In this document: positions 1 through 13,300 of the stretch, piece by piece
Layout: every line of letters begins with the position of its first letter
Position numbering within the stretch: the first letter of the stretch is position 1
NCBI GenBank assembly: GCA_030248065.1
Contig: JASAMV010002579.1
Coordinates: 1 to 64,000, forward strand
DNA length: 64,000 nucleotides
Direction: 5' to 3'
Source of the DNA: Rhynchonema sp. JSB1_4
Taxonomy: Eukaryota; Nematoda; Chromadorea; Monhysterida; Xyalidae
Notes under the pieces: generated by a model
Database searches by the model: none
What the model was told of the DNA's origin: nothing
Seen by the model: only the letters and a program-made list of their open reading frames with translations
Position numbers and translations under genes: made by a program

Positions 1-3000
1 CATAAAAGGCGCACGGAGCGTGTGGAGTACGGTAGGTGCGGCCAGGATCACAAGTTTGTGCAAAAACTCACACACACCCACGACGGAGCGGCAAGAAGAA
101 AAAATATAAAAAGAGAAAGCGAGCAGAAAGAATTTCACACGCGCATAAGTCAAAATTTATGGAACTTGCCTCCCTTGGCCAGACAGGACCAGGTGTCTGA
201 GTGTACGGTAGGGTGGTTACACAAAGTGGAGCCACTGCGCCGCGACCACAAAGTGGCCACAACTGTGCGTGCCACAAAGCGTCGGTTTGAGTTTCACTCT
301 CTGACACCTTTTTGGTGCTTCTTCTTTCTTTTTTTAAAGAGCGCTTGGTTGTCTTATGAATTTTTTTTCACCCCCAGGCACCCGGTGCACCGGGAGAGTC
401 GGGGGCAACAGGTTCTGCTGCGAATCCGGTGCCCGGCTACAGTCAGGAACCTCACCCAAGCACGAAAACCTGCTTGTTTTTCGGAGAGAGTTGAGATTGT
501 GAACTACATTTGTCGGCCTAATGTGTGCCGGCAACTGTTACTCAATTTTACGCCAAGTGTTCGAAACAAGCCTGTGAGTGAAAGTCGCAGTTTTTTGGCA
601 CCGTATTTCTTGGTTTCATAGGTTCATATTACGCGCCCACTCATTGAGCCAGGAGAAAATGGATACCGCTCATTGCTTGTTTGTAACTTGATTGAGTTTC
701 GGTACCTCTAAAATTTGTGCACCAGCACACCCACACAATAATGTACAAGGGCTCAGCCAAACTCGTTTGGAATATCTTGGGAACGCCGCACTTTATGGAG
801 TGAACTGGGGGTGCAGTTGGGGAACTCCATTCTGGCGCGGGATACCAGCAGAGTTGTGGAACAAAGAAATAGAAAAGTATGTTTTTGCAATATGTGTAAC
901 ATAATATGAAGCAATCACTTCACGGCATAACAGGGTTATGACCGAGAACTGGTGGGGTGCCTGCCTATGTGTGCGCAATGGGTATAAAAACTGGCAAACA
1001 ACATGCCAGTTATACAGTACACTACACTGTATTGGGATTCCACGGTGCTCAAAGCCGAACGCTGTGTAGTTTACAAGAGATACAAAAAATGAGAGAAGAA
1101 AGAGTAAACTATGGAAGCTAAAAGGATACACACGTGTTTTCTTGTGCGTGAAGCATCAACACAACAACTCACACAGAGACAGGAAATAGGCACAAACAAG
1201 TGCAGCAGCTTTGTCCGTGACGGCGGTGGAAAATTTACATCCAATACAGCAAAATACAGCCGAAAGCAGCACACTCATAAAACTGATATTATTGTGTAAA
1301 AAGTCGAACTGATTTGAATTTATTATTGTGCGCTGTGTCCATGTCCGCTTTGGTGTACATGAAAGGATAACAACAACTTGTTTGGTTGTCCGATGGGACT
1401 GTGACGCAAATGCAACGAAATTGCCAGTGAAGTATAAATCTATCAGGTGCGATAAACAATACGAATCTTTTTTCGGTTGCTACACTTCACATTTCAGCGC
1501 ATAAATTTCGATGCACAACAGTCACTCGTCTTAGTTTGGCTTGTTTCTGAATTTTTAATGCCACGATACACTTGCATGGCACGGTCAAATAGTGTCTTTG
1601 TCCCTGACACACAGACACAGGCAAAGCGACAACTTTTTGACGTTTGACGGTTTGTGTCGTTACGACACCGGAATGGCCTCTTTGTGTCACTAGACAGCTT
1701 GCTTGAACGTTTAGAGGCACATTAAGCGCGCAGAAATTGCGTGAGAGTTGTTACGCCAATACAGATTACACCAGCGCGAGTTACTAAAAATCTTAGAAAC
1801 TGTGAGTACGGGCATATTAGTTACCGAAACCAACTAAAACACAACTCCATAAGCTGCATAGTATACTAGATACGGCTTGAAAACACACAAGTGAAGTGAG
1901 TCATGGCGCTATCTGGCGTTCTCAAAATTACCAAGCAAGCAGCAGTAACCCATCTACCGTATGCCGGACTTCGCGCTTCACGCATGCAAGTCGGTGTGTA
2001 TAAAAACTGAGTGACCAAAAATGCATGCCGTGCGGCGAGCAGCGCAGTAACGAGCTTCGGGGCACACAAGCGACGAGGGTATGCCAGCTTCACACAAGCG
2101 AATGCACCAAATCACAGCTAGTAGTGCACTGGAGTGACCCGCTGGCATGTGTACTAGTCGCAGCATGGCTTGCACGTTTTTGTGCGCCACAACGACTCTT
2201 TGTTCCAAGCAGCATGCACTGGCTCATGCTTGTTTCATTACTACAAGCAATGGCTAACCACAGCACAGAGTGTACCGTATGTACACTGTGACTATCAAAG
2301 ACCTGCAGCAGATTTTTGTGCTGCTCAAAAGCGCTCGGCGGCCGGAACCCACACCGCGGCCCACTAACCAAGGGGGCGCCGAATTTTTAGCCCCTTTTCC
2401 GGCATGGGTGCCAGGCTCCTACTAGCATGCCGACTGCTTAATTAAAGGGTACACATTGTGCGTGCCAGCTTTGAGCTTGGTCACTGCACACTGCACCCAC
2501 TATGTTTTTATTGCCATCTGCACCCATGAGAGTGTACACCGCGCAGACACATGAAGCATGAAAGAAAGAAAGAATCCGTTGATGGAAAAATACATGCTTC
2601 TCACGTCGGAGAGTGGCAGCAGTAGTAATATTACTACATCACGTTCGGGTGACCTTGAGATGTATAAAAGCATGTTGCCGGCCTCTTAGACCATATCGCG
2701 CTTGCCAAGCTGACTATTAGATCTGCAAGCAACTATGAGAACCGTCCAGCTGTCCATGTGTTTGTTGGGACCCAATATATTGGGGTTATCCTCAAAACGC
2801 CTGACGGTGCCCAAGAAATCTCCAATGCACAACTGGTCATTATGAAATTGCAGTGCAGCACAAAAAAATGATGAGACCCGTGGTCGCTTGTGGCGTGATG
2901 GTCCGAAACACAGAAAGAGACCAGATAGTTGATAAATGGCACATGCGGCATTGAAATAGGGAGTTATGCTGCTGGAACCGGAACTGAACCGGGAACCGGT

Positions 3001-6000
3001 CATGGGATTCGGTTACAGAACCTGGGCCTAGTCAAGTTCCGAATTGGTGCCTGGTCACTCACATACTCACGTGACTACTCACTTTACGAGCTTTGCAAGC
3101 TTGAAGCTTTGGTCAGTCACAGCACAGTGATTGAAAATGGCGAAGAGATAGTGAAAAAACTGGCTTGCTTGAGTCACTCATTCACGCACCAAACTGAGAG
3201 AGAAGATGATATGCAAAACAGCAGAGTGAAGCACAGATGGGAAACGTCACCCAAACACACATGCTACACTGCGCGCACTAATGAAGGAAAAGAAGAAGCA
3301 AAAATGGACCGCAGCAGAATGAGAAATAACAGAGAAAATATGCAAATCCGAAAATACACAGTGTGAGAGGGCGAGTTGTGTAAATGGAATATAACCGATT
3401 GAATGGAACAAGTAGAAACTAACTTGTGGCACTCGCGAACAAAGAAAGAGGACCAGCAGCCAAATATAGAGAGAGACCAGCGAAAGTGCTTATTATATGC
3501 GCAGAGTACTAAACACCTGCACACAACTTTTGTGCGCGTCTGGGTCACCATACTTGAGTGGAACCCCCGACGTGACCACTCACTACTCAACAAGTACCAG
3601 TACCACCGCGAACTTGGGATGCCAAACATTTTGGTGTGCCTGCGGTACGGGTACCATGAAGTCCCCAGAATGCGGGTACCCAAACGAACTTTTTGACGCG
3701 CAAGCATGAAAAACGAGACGCGCAACTCTCACATGCAGCTATTTTGACCCCCTGGCGATGCTAAATCCCTTTCTCTCTCTACTTTCTTCTCTTCACCCCT
3801 CACCAACAAGACAAAGCACAATGACATAATTAGCGCTAACTTGCACATAAGGCCGTATTTATTATTACTTTCGGTCCGATGCGCGCGGCTCAAGTCAAGA
3901 CACAAACGGGGGGCTAAAACTTCCATTCTGTTGTTATTACATGTGCAAAAACGCACCTTAACTTGTCACTCTGCTGAACAAAAGTCGTAAATCCCCATGG
4001 GAAACTGCGACTTATACGACTTTCGCCCCTTTTGCAAAGTTGGAGCCCTTTGTTTGAGCAAGTTGGCCAGGTACCATACCATTGCACTTGCACGTGTATC
4101 CTAAACTTGTAAACTTGTGCATAATTTATAAGTGCGCTCTCACAAAAGTTTGCAGTGAACAAGAGAAGCCTACAACATAGTACATACATCATGCCACCAC
4201 GACCATAACATAACCATTATTTGGAGACCAGTCTAAACCATGCGCGTGGGCAGCAAACTTTATTCGATGCCCTTTTAATCTCTGGCGTTCTGGGGTGCAT
4301 TTTTATCTGACCTGCAATCATTTATGGTCCTAGCAACCAAACCAGCCAAAAACAATGATCAAGTTTTCAGACCGCGCAGAACTTTTTGCGTGCGCATGAT
4401 GTAGACCCGGAGTTCACTATAGGTACAGGTACAGTGCACGTATACCTGCCAATAAACTGGGCCAACTATTCAGGGATTCTAATTATTGTTGTCAATTTCG
4501 GGTGATGTTCACAGTGTACAAACTGCCTTGCCGGCCTCCAAAAACCATGCGAATGAAAGTATCAAAACGCACGCATAAGACTCGTGTAACCGGTTGCGGT
4601 ACATTTGCACGGAGTCAGCCACATAACAAGTTGCACACCTCTCGTGATTAATTGGCTTCAGACTACATAGCTATCCGCGCAGTTTTGGTTCCGCAAGCTG
4701 TACGACGAACGAATGCAATGCCACAAACCAACAACACAGGCCTGAATTAGTAGTTGTGGTTTTTTCAACTGTTCTAACGTTCTCGCATTGATCAATAGCC
4801 CCTAATTCTAAGTTTCATCGAGCGCGAAGCTGACCAAGTGGGCACAGATTTGTGTGCAATTGTGCTGGACGAAAACAACAAGTTATACTCACCCGTTGAC
4901 GTCCGAACAACGATCGTTGGAAGGAAAATTTGGGTACTGGTACCATTCAATTGACCAACTGAACCCAAGAATGTCCAAGTTTACATGGCACCAAACGAAA
5001 CCATCAGGTGTATAACCTTGACCACTTTTCGACGTTTCTTAGCTGCTGGAACTAATAATACTTGCACTTGAGAACTATGTATTATACCTCTACTCTTGAG
5101 TTCCGACTTGATTGCGGCCGCGCTGCCATTTACTTCAAGTTACAATGAGAACAAAGTTGAAAGGTACCGCCAAAACTTGAATAACGATCCTGCGCACAAA
5201 CCCTCAACGGACAGTCTTGATAAAAACTGGTACCCAAGATTGTGAACATAGTTAATAACGAAATAAAAAAGACGAAACAATACGTAACGTGCCAGATAGA
5301 AATTATCGGTTTCTCCGTGATTGCGCTTGGTACTTGATCGTTGTTTTTTGGTCCAAATGCACTCGTGCCGAATGCACGCGTTATTGAACAGAGCTGGAGC
5401 GAGCCGGTTTAGAGTTCACACTTTGTATACGCAAAAAGTATGGGTACCTGGTTACGGTAGTAATTTGACACGGCACCTATTGAATCTTGCACCCATGGAA
5501 CATCAAGAAACACAGAAAACAACAACGAAAACGATGGTAGTATTACTTTACGTTACCAACGTCAGTTGTTATGCACCACCTGCTTATGCGTACAATGCTG
5601 CTAGGGCTTACATAAGCTATTAGCAAGCCAAGCCCTGTGTGCAGCTCGGGTTACGGTAAAGCTGTGTGAACAAAACAAATAAACAGCAGCCGTATGGGTT
5701 GGCATGCAGTGTACACTGCATGGAATAATATTCGATATGAGCAATTTTAGTGCAACTAAACACAACCTACAGCTAATGCAAACCGCAGCCACACACAACT
5801 AGCACTAAAATAAAAGCAAACAGCTGCCCTTGGTGGCTTGCGGCTTGCATCGTGTTATGCATGCACGTACAGCGTGACCTCGGTAGCCAAGATCCAGGCA
5901 CCGAGGCAGCTTGCCAGTGGTGCCTTGGGCCTGACAAGGCCTCACGGGTCGGACCATACTTGGCATGCAAGCAGCGGATATAATATATTTTCGGCGAGCC

Positions 6001-7059
6001 AATATGCACACTGTGGGTGTACGGTAGAGTGTAATAATAATGTGAAGTGAATGCATGTATACGTATAGTGGCAGATGTTTGCAGCGCAGCAGCACTACTA
6101 CTGGAACAAACGCATAGGAAATCGGCTTCACTGAATTTACTACTACATATTTGCTACCAAGCCGCTTAGTTATCGGGTGTATAATTCCCATCTGTGCATT
6201 TCACGAAAGTCTCATGCCCAAAAACTGCTGAAGTCCACTCGGCCTGGCATGTGACACTTTTACGCGTTTTGCTTTTTGTGTGGCTGCTGCTTGCCTGATG
6301 CACTTCAAGTACACGGATAAAGACGAACAGATGTCCAGTATATGAATGCCGAATGAATGAATTACTGCGACGCATAGTTTGAGCCTAATTTCGCGCACAC
6401 CAAAGACGTATGTCATGATGGGGCTGTACGCCCAGCGGCCTGGATTTAGGCGTGGGTCTTTGTTCAATTGAGGGTTTATGATGGGTGGGTCAGACGCTTT
6501 GCACTTCACTTTTAGACTTTAGTCATTCTGGCAGACTGCACTGAAAATTTGCACCACATGACATTGAGTTACTATATTAATTTGTGGGTCGTTTTATAAA
6601 TTTCGGGTACCCTTAATGCCCTTTGAACATGTTGTGTCACATAATACCCAACGCGTTTTCCTTTCATTTTCATGCCCCAAAAGCGCAAAATAAAGAATAA
6701 GAACCAGCTTGTGAGTAATGTGCATCTTGAACACAAAGAAAAGCTGTACGTAGTGCAGCTTGCCTGGCGTCACAGGAAAAGCGCCATAATTAACAGTGAA
6801 AACGATATTTTTGGGCCAAACAGACGGCGGTTTTTCATGTCTGGTGGCATTGGTTTTGGCGCATGAGCTTTGTGCAATATCGCGTCAAAGTTCACGAAAA
6901 TGGCTGATAACTTCATGTTTCCGAAAAAGCCGCTAGAATGACAGAAAACATGATGACTCAAAAACACAAACAAAGAAAACAGGCCTGGCCGACCACCCAT
7001 CTTGTATCAAACAACACAAAGTTATAAATTAAGCCATACTCCTTCACAAGAAAGAAAAT
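1..7059. other. gene-free stretch
   Basis: I see no exon with recognisable protein similarity on either strand. Open frames here are short, lack conserved motifs and are not linked by matching splice phases. The stretch holds CA-rich and CAA-rich runs, scattered TACGGTA heptamers and a 20-base perfect palindrome at 5703-5722. Whether any non-coding RNA gene is present cannot be judged from sequence alone. Confidence 0.6.
5703..5722. repeat. 20-base perfect palindrome
   Basis: The sequence CATGCAGTGTACACTGCATG equals its own reverse complement over all 20 bases; the flanking bases no longer pair. There is no gene nearby. It could be a protein-binding site or chance in a region rich in TGCA words. 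Confidence 0.7.
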
Positions 7060-7385
7060 GCCAAAAAAAATTTTAAAAAAAAAAAAATCGCGTGAAATTT
7101 TCTCTCTCGGAAAACCCAACTTTGAAAAAACATTGATTTTTTTTTTTGCCCCACTATTTTTTTTATCTCAACCCCCTATTCTTTTCTTTTAATAAAAAAA
7201 TAAATAATTTTATTTTTTATATCACTAAAAAAAAAAAAAAAAACAAATTAATAAAAAAAATTTTCTTATTTTTTTTTTTTTTTTTTTTATTATTTTTTTT
7301 TTTATAAAAATTATAATAATATATAAAATTAAAATCAATTTATTATTTAATTTTTATAATTTTTTAAAAAAATTAATATATTTAT
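7060..7385. repeat. AT-only low-complexity block
   Basis: About 330 bases made almost wholly of A and T, with long A and T homopolymers broken by TATA words. A small GC-containing patch lies near 7090-7190. Composition differs sharply from both sides. It may be a real AT-rich spacer or a poorly resolved stretch of assembly, since homopolymers of this kind are error-prone in long-read data. Confidence 0.85.
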
Positions 7386-10300
7386 GCACCATTTCAGAAC
7401 AGCCAGAAAGTGCAGAAAGATACAAAAGTGAGAGCTAAACTTGGTACCAAGCAGCTAACAGCACCGACCACAAACACCGAACAACGAACGCCTCAAAATA
7501 AGGGGCTCAGTTGCGAAAGTGCGCCCCGGTATGTTGTTGAGTATAATGTCATGGGCCGACATCAGATTAAACTGCTGAATACTTTTGGTGCCCAACACTG
7601 CGTTGAAACGAAGTTAATGTTAGTGCACATATACCTTGGTGTATGTAACAGTTCACGTTCCTCGCTGACACCCTCGTGTACCTTTTATGAGAAGAAAAAT
7701 ATGACTTGGAGGCAATATTTGCGAAGTGGTAACAGAAACAAGAACGAACTTCAAGAAGTGCTGAACTTGACTAGCTGGCAATGGTCAAAATAAGTTCCTG
7801 GATTCAGTTCCGCTGAGGCTTGCGGGTCCAGCAAGGGAACCGTGATGGTAGCTTTCTTGTCAAAAGATGTGCAAATGAGTTCGCTTCGCTGCAAGTCCTC
7901 GTACTTTTTGAACAGAAAAACATCTTTTGACAAATGACTCGTGTAACTACAGAAACTGCAATGGTCTCAGGGTCCAGTTGCGGCCTTGTTATCGGGTAAG
8001 GGTTTGCTTATTGGGTCCTCTGGCGAAGGTGAGAGCAGAACGATGGTCCCATTAACACGAGTCCCCTGAGAAGGTGCATCGCATACACAGGTTGTTTTCA
8101 TGGCACCAAAGTGAAAGTGCACAGAGAAAAAAGTAATACTTTGTTTGCAAAGAGAGCATGAACGCTAAGCCCGTAAACGCTTGGCTGCGCATCTAAATTG
8201 AATTTTGCTATCATTTTTTTCGGCCCCGTACTTTTTATCCCAAACAGACTGTAGACGCCGCGTCGACGGAGTTTCTGATGGGATGATACTACAACGAGAA
8301 ATAGCATTTCATTAAAAGTGAAACTTTTGGTCTTCCACCCACATATAAAGTTACCGTAACCCAGTGAAGTTCATGTTCTATGCGCACGCATCACTATAAT
8401 TTTGTCCTGTTCGCTGTTGCATGCTGTATAGCTACCCTAGTCTTTTTTAGGACAATAGGTAACTTTTGGGATCAAAGTCAGCGCACCGGAGGAATGTAAC
8501 AGCGACATCACACAAAATATTTGACACATAAATAAATGAGTTTAAACAGGCAGTTCAAACGTTTCAATTTCAAAGCAAAAAAAGCACAACAACTTGCGCA
8601 AAATTACGATGGATGTAACTTTATTCGCAAAAATCGCGGCATGTATTTTAGAAAGTCCGTCGACCGCTTGATCCGCGAGGTCACGGGCGCTTGTGCTGCG
8701 CGCTGAAAACTAATAAAAAAATAGGGGAGATGGGCAAACACGAAAAGATATGTAGATGAATTGAAATGCATAAGTTATCCGCATAGTGATACATTGCCGA
8801 AAGGTTGAGCGGCAGAGATTTACACGCGAAAATTCACAATCAACCAAGTATTAAGCCCAGCAATCTGGGAAGGCAAGGGCAACCAGGTAGAAGAAGTACC
8901 TACACACCCACGTTATTGTTGTGTTCTTGCTTGAGTCAAGGCGAAACTGCGCGCGGGGTAACAGCCGTCAGACGGAGAACTCAGGTACGGGTGATGTTTC
9001 ATGGGCCCAGCCAATGTGTGGCGCACACATGTAACCAAACAAACAGGTCCCAAGGTCACCGTACCCTAGAAAACAAGCAACGAGACAACAATGACAATAA
9101 ACGTGTACCACACGAATCATGAAGTAGTACTATTTTCGAGGCGAAGTAACAGTTGTGGGATGGATAACATCAGCAGTGCACAGCAACAACAACAACTAAC
9201 ATTGCGAGTTAGAATGTCAATGTTACTCACGCACAACAATGGCGTGCACATGTACACTCCATGTGTACTCCGCAATGTCCCTTGGGTAGTTGAGGTGCAC
9301 ACATTGGCAAAAAATGGGCATGAACCTGTGGACAGATATAAAGTTCAACTTGACGGTCAAATAATGTTGTTGTTCCCGTATGAGTATGAAGGCATACCTT
9401 TTTGAGTAATGTAATAGCAGCGTAGCAGTTGTGATGTCGCCAAGTGAGGCATGAGACGATTTAGGGGTGCTGTGCAGACAGTAACCAAGACCCACGAACA
9501 ATGCGCTGCACTGACCATCTGTTTGAGCGTGTGTGCTGCATAATAATGGAGTGTGCATGCACATGCCATAGTTGTACTTGGTTGGACGGCCCAGAGCCAA
9601 CTGCATGGAACAATAAAGCAGCACTGGTCATGCCAAACAAAGGTCACTGCACACGCACACAGACACAAGCGGATTAGGGCAATACGAAACTTTCATCTGA
9701 CGACCACTGCACCTAAAAGGACCCAGACCGCCCCACCACACAGGGGTGTGAAGGGTATGAGAGGGATAAAAAAGCAATACAAGTGTACAGATGGTCAATG
9801 TATAATGCGAATACGAAAGTAGCGTCGTTTTGGGCAGAAGGCATGCGAATGGGAGTTGCGAAACCTCAGTATATGCGTGCACTTTTCGGAGGGACCCACC
9901 GGATGCAACTTTAATTGGGAGTTACACACGGCCATGACCACATGCCGACGCTGCGGCTGTTACCGCTGGTTACCGGCCACTCTACAGTAAGACACCGAAT
10001 GCAAATGTGTACAAGTTTGAAAGGAAGTACGGTGCGAGTTGTGTACAGTAACGCTCTCTTCTGATGTAACACCGGCAGACGAACATAACACTGATGTTAC
10101 TGTAAATCAGATTGTGCGCGTGAGAAGAATAGCATAGGAAGAAGGGAAAAAAGCTCAAACTATTGGTTTCTTGCGCGCATGTGATTGTATTATGCTGAGC
10201 ACTTACTGTACACAATTAACGGTACCCAGCAATTTGCAACGATGCAACCCAGAGTTGTCGGGGCGGGAACTACCCGCTGCGGACACAGGAAATCAGCACA

Positions 10301-13300
10301 GTCAATGCGTATGGTTGTCCTTGCGCTTGTGCCTGTATCTGTGACAGAGATAGATGCCTGTGAGTTACAACAACAACAACAATTTCACATGAATGTGTGC
10401 GTGTGTGGAGGCAGATGGGTGCACGCATGTGCAGGTACGCACGCAGTTTGAAACTTTTTGCCTCTGCCAACCCACCCGTCACCTATGCCAAACCCGGACA
10501 AACTCACAGCGAGGTAAAAGTGTCTGACCTTGACTGGCCGCATGTGTGCTACTGTCGCTTTGTTGTACCGGCCGGTGCACCAACGCTACTGGGTGGCTCA
10601 AAAGTTCTGTCACTATGCATGAGATAAGCATCATGTGAAGTACGGGTGATGTTTACGTAGTCTAATATGACATGGCTGTGGGAGAACATGATCGCTATGG
10701 CTTCTTCTTTGAAGAAACGGAAGGAAACTAACCGTTTGGGACCATCTTCAGTGAATTTTCTTTCAGGCTACTCAGTCGGTCACGAACCAACAGCCATAGA
10801 TCACGCACTTTCCCACTTTTGTCGCCACAACTCACAACAAACGACATGTAATAGATGTAGCACAACTGCGCATATGCAATCAAACAACAACAACAAAGTC
10901 ATAGATATTGCAGCGAAAAAGGATATCACACAACACTTTTTGCGCAAATGCACAATGTGTTATGCATGTGTGCACCCAGCCAGGTACATACCGTAGCCCC
11001 GATTCATTGATAGGGAGTATCACTTTCACCTCAGTTGCACATGTGTGAAAAACAGCACCACAACTTGGCGAATGGTAACACATGGTGAAGGACAAATCAG
11101 ACCGCCTTGGATCTCGAGTACCGACAAATATGGAATCCATGGCATAACCGACCAATGGCGCCCAAAAACAGGTTGACTCTTACAGAACAATGCGTGCAGG
11201 GTGAGTGTCCCTGAGCAATAATTACGAGGCAAACACATACACAATGCACATGTGGGGAAACAACAAAGTATAACTGATCGACTGTTTCGCGGTTTACGGT
11301 GATATGTGAAAGTATTATTGGTGGAAGGGAGTTAGTCGTCACCCAAAACAAGGCCATCGCACCGTTCCGGAAACGATGTTCAGAACTAGCACCACCTTGA
11401 AATGTATGGTTTGAAATCAAGATGTTTTTTTATCAACACGGATCTAGCTCTATGGCTCGGATCACAAGTTTCATAATAGCGAGAGGCGCCGTTCCTGCCA
11501 CAAGTGTCCCAGTATCGGTACAACTCTAAATGGCTGCGGATTGTTTGCCTGCGAGTTTGCCCAGCGATCATCATCAGGTGTAGTCAAGGTCGTTGGTTGT
11601 GGGCCGAGCACTTTTGTGTGTTTGAGGTCGCGGATTGAGGCAGGCTAGGCTGACTGGAGTTTCACTTGAACGAATTCTTTATTCTTTGTTACCATCATGT
11701 GCAACAGTGAGGCTGGTGTAATAAAGCAATCATATCACACAACGGAACATTAGGTGCATCCTTTCTCCCCCCAACAATCGACATAAATAACCTCGAGTTT
11801 TGCATTTTACTATCATGCAGATACAGCATTATGTAGAAAGTGTTAGTTTTTCCTCGGGGGCGTTTTGAGGGTGATTCTCGCATGACAGAAAAAGAAGTAA
11901 TACATACCTGACGTGCAAGTAACAGTTACCGTAGCCCAAGAGATACACATTACCTACATATACAGTACAGTGGGCGTTGCACACACTCTAATGCAAGCTG
12001 TATACTCAAAGCAAACAAACATGCAGGCAAGCCAGGTTAATTGCCTTGCTATGTAGTTTGCAGTGTCTGTCTGGTGGATTAAGCCATTGTTCCATAATAG
12101 TTGATCACTTTAGGGGGACAGGACAAGTGCTCACCACACACAAAACACCTGGCGTTTTCGCGCGCGCTAGTTGTGTCACCTGTTATGGCTTACGTTGAAA
12201 CATCAAGGGTACACGCCATGTACAGCTGCGTGGACACACACTCCATGCACCTAACAAACAGCTGTGTTGAGCTGAAAGTGGTATGGCTTACATGCTGCTG
12301 GGTAATTGGAGAAAGTGAGACCCTGACCTTGGGTACATATCCGGGTTCGTTGACCACAAGCTGTTCGATCCAAATTAGCAGGTGTGTTTTTGTCTGGCAC
12401 AGCAAACGTGAAGGGTACCCTGAATGAAGGGACCCACAGTTCACCATTGTTGTGGTACCGATCAGCACAATGCACCTGGTGCATGCTCCCCTAAGTACCA
12501 CTGTCAGTGTTAGCACAGCACATCAGGCCATATATCTTAATCGTCCAGTTATGTATGTATGTGTGCTTGGGTTGCGTGGCGTGACCTAAGGATGACAAAA
12601 ATAGATTTATTAGCCCTCATAAGTAGACGAGGGTATAGAGGGCAAAAGTTGAGGGGAGAGGCGATTTAGGCCCTTGAGGGTTGACAGTTATGCAAGGGGC
12701 ACTTCACAGGTGCAATACTTGCGGACCACAGATGGTGGATGTATGGGTATGGATATAGAGGATCCAGATAGGAGGTATTGGGTACCCCACGTGACATGAG
12801 ACATCAGGTGGTGCGTGTCGCCGAATTTAGGGTGCTTCTCAGTTTACAGCAAATATATACTGGGACACGTTAACGTTGTGTCACATTGATACACTGGGTG
12901 AAAGTCAGGAATCTAATTAATGATCGAAGCATAAGAAACATAGGGGACGGGACATGCTGTGTTGTTCGAAAGTGGTGGTGATCTGGCGTGGCTAGTCGAA
13001 AATGGGCTATGGGGACAGGGTGTGAGCATCTGCGGACAAAGACATTTGTGAAAGAAAACAGTGAGTCAATAAAGTCCATTTTCTGTGATACTGAAAAAGC
13101 TGAATACCATGCAACCACCAGCTCACAGTAAACAAAAACCGACCACGAACACTAAGAACAGCAGTGGCGGTATATCAGCTTTACACGTCCGGCATGCGTG
13201 CACTAGTTCGAAATGTAATGGTGTGACAACCACCCATAGACGAAAACAGAGACGGTCTGGCGGGGGCACACACGCCGTAAACAAGCTGTCACTTTCTCTC

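Noticed and set aside
22..621. 199-codon open frame near the left edge.
   Set aside because: Composition is low-complexity and basic, no motif, no splice partners; overlapping frames on the other strand are equally long.
9091..9405. 105-codon frame containing a Gln run.
   Set aside because: The Gln run comes from a CAA repeat; nothing else looks conserved.
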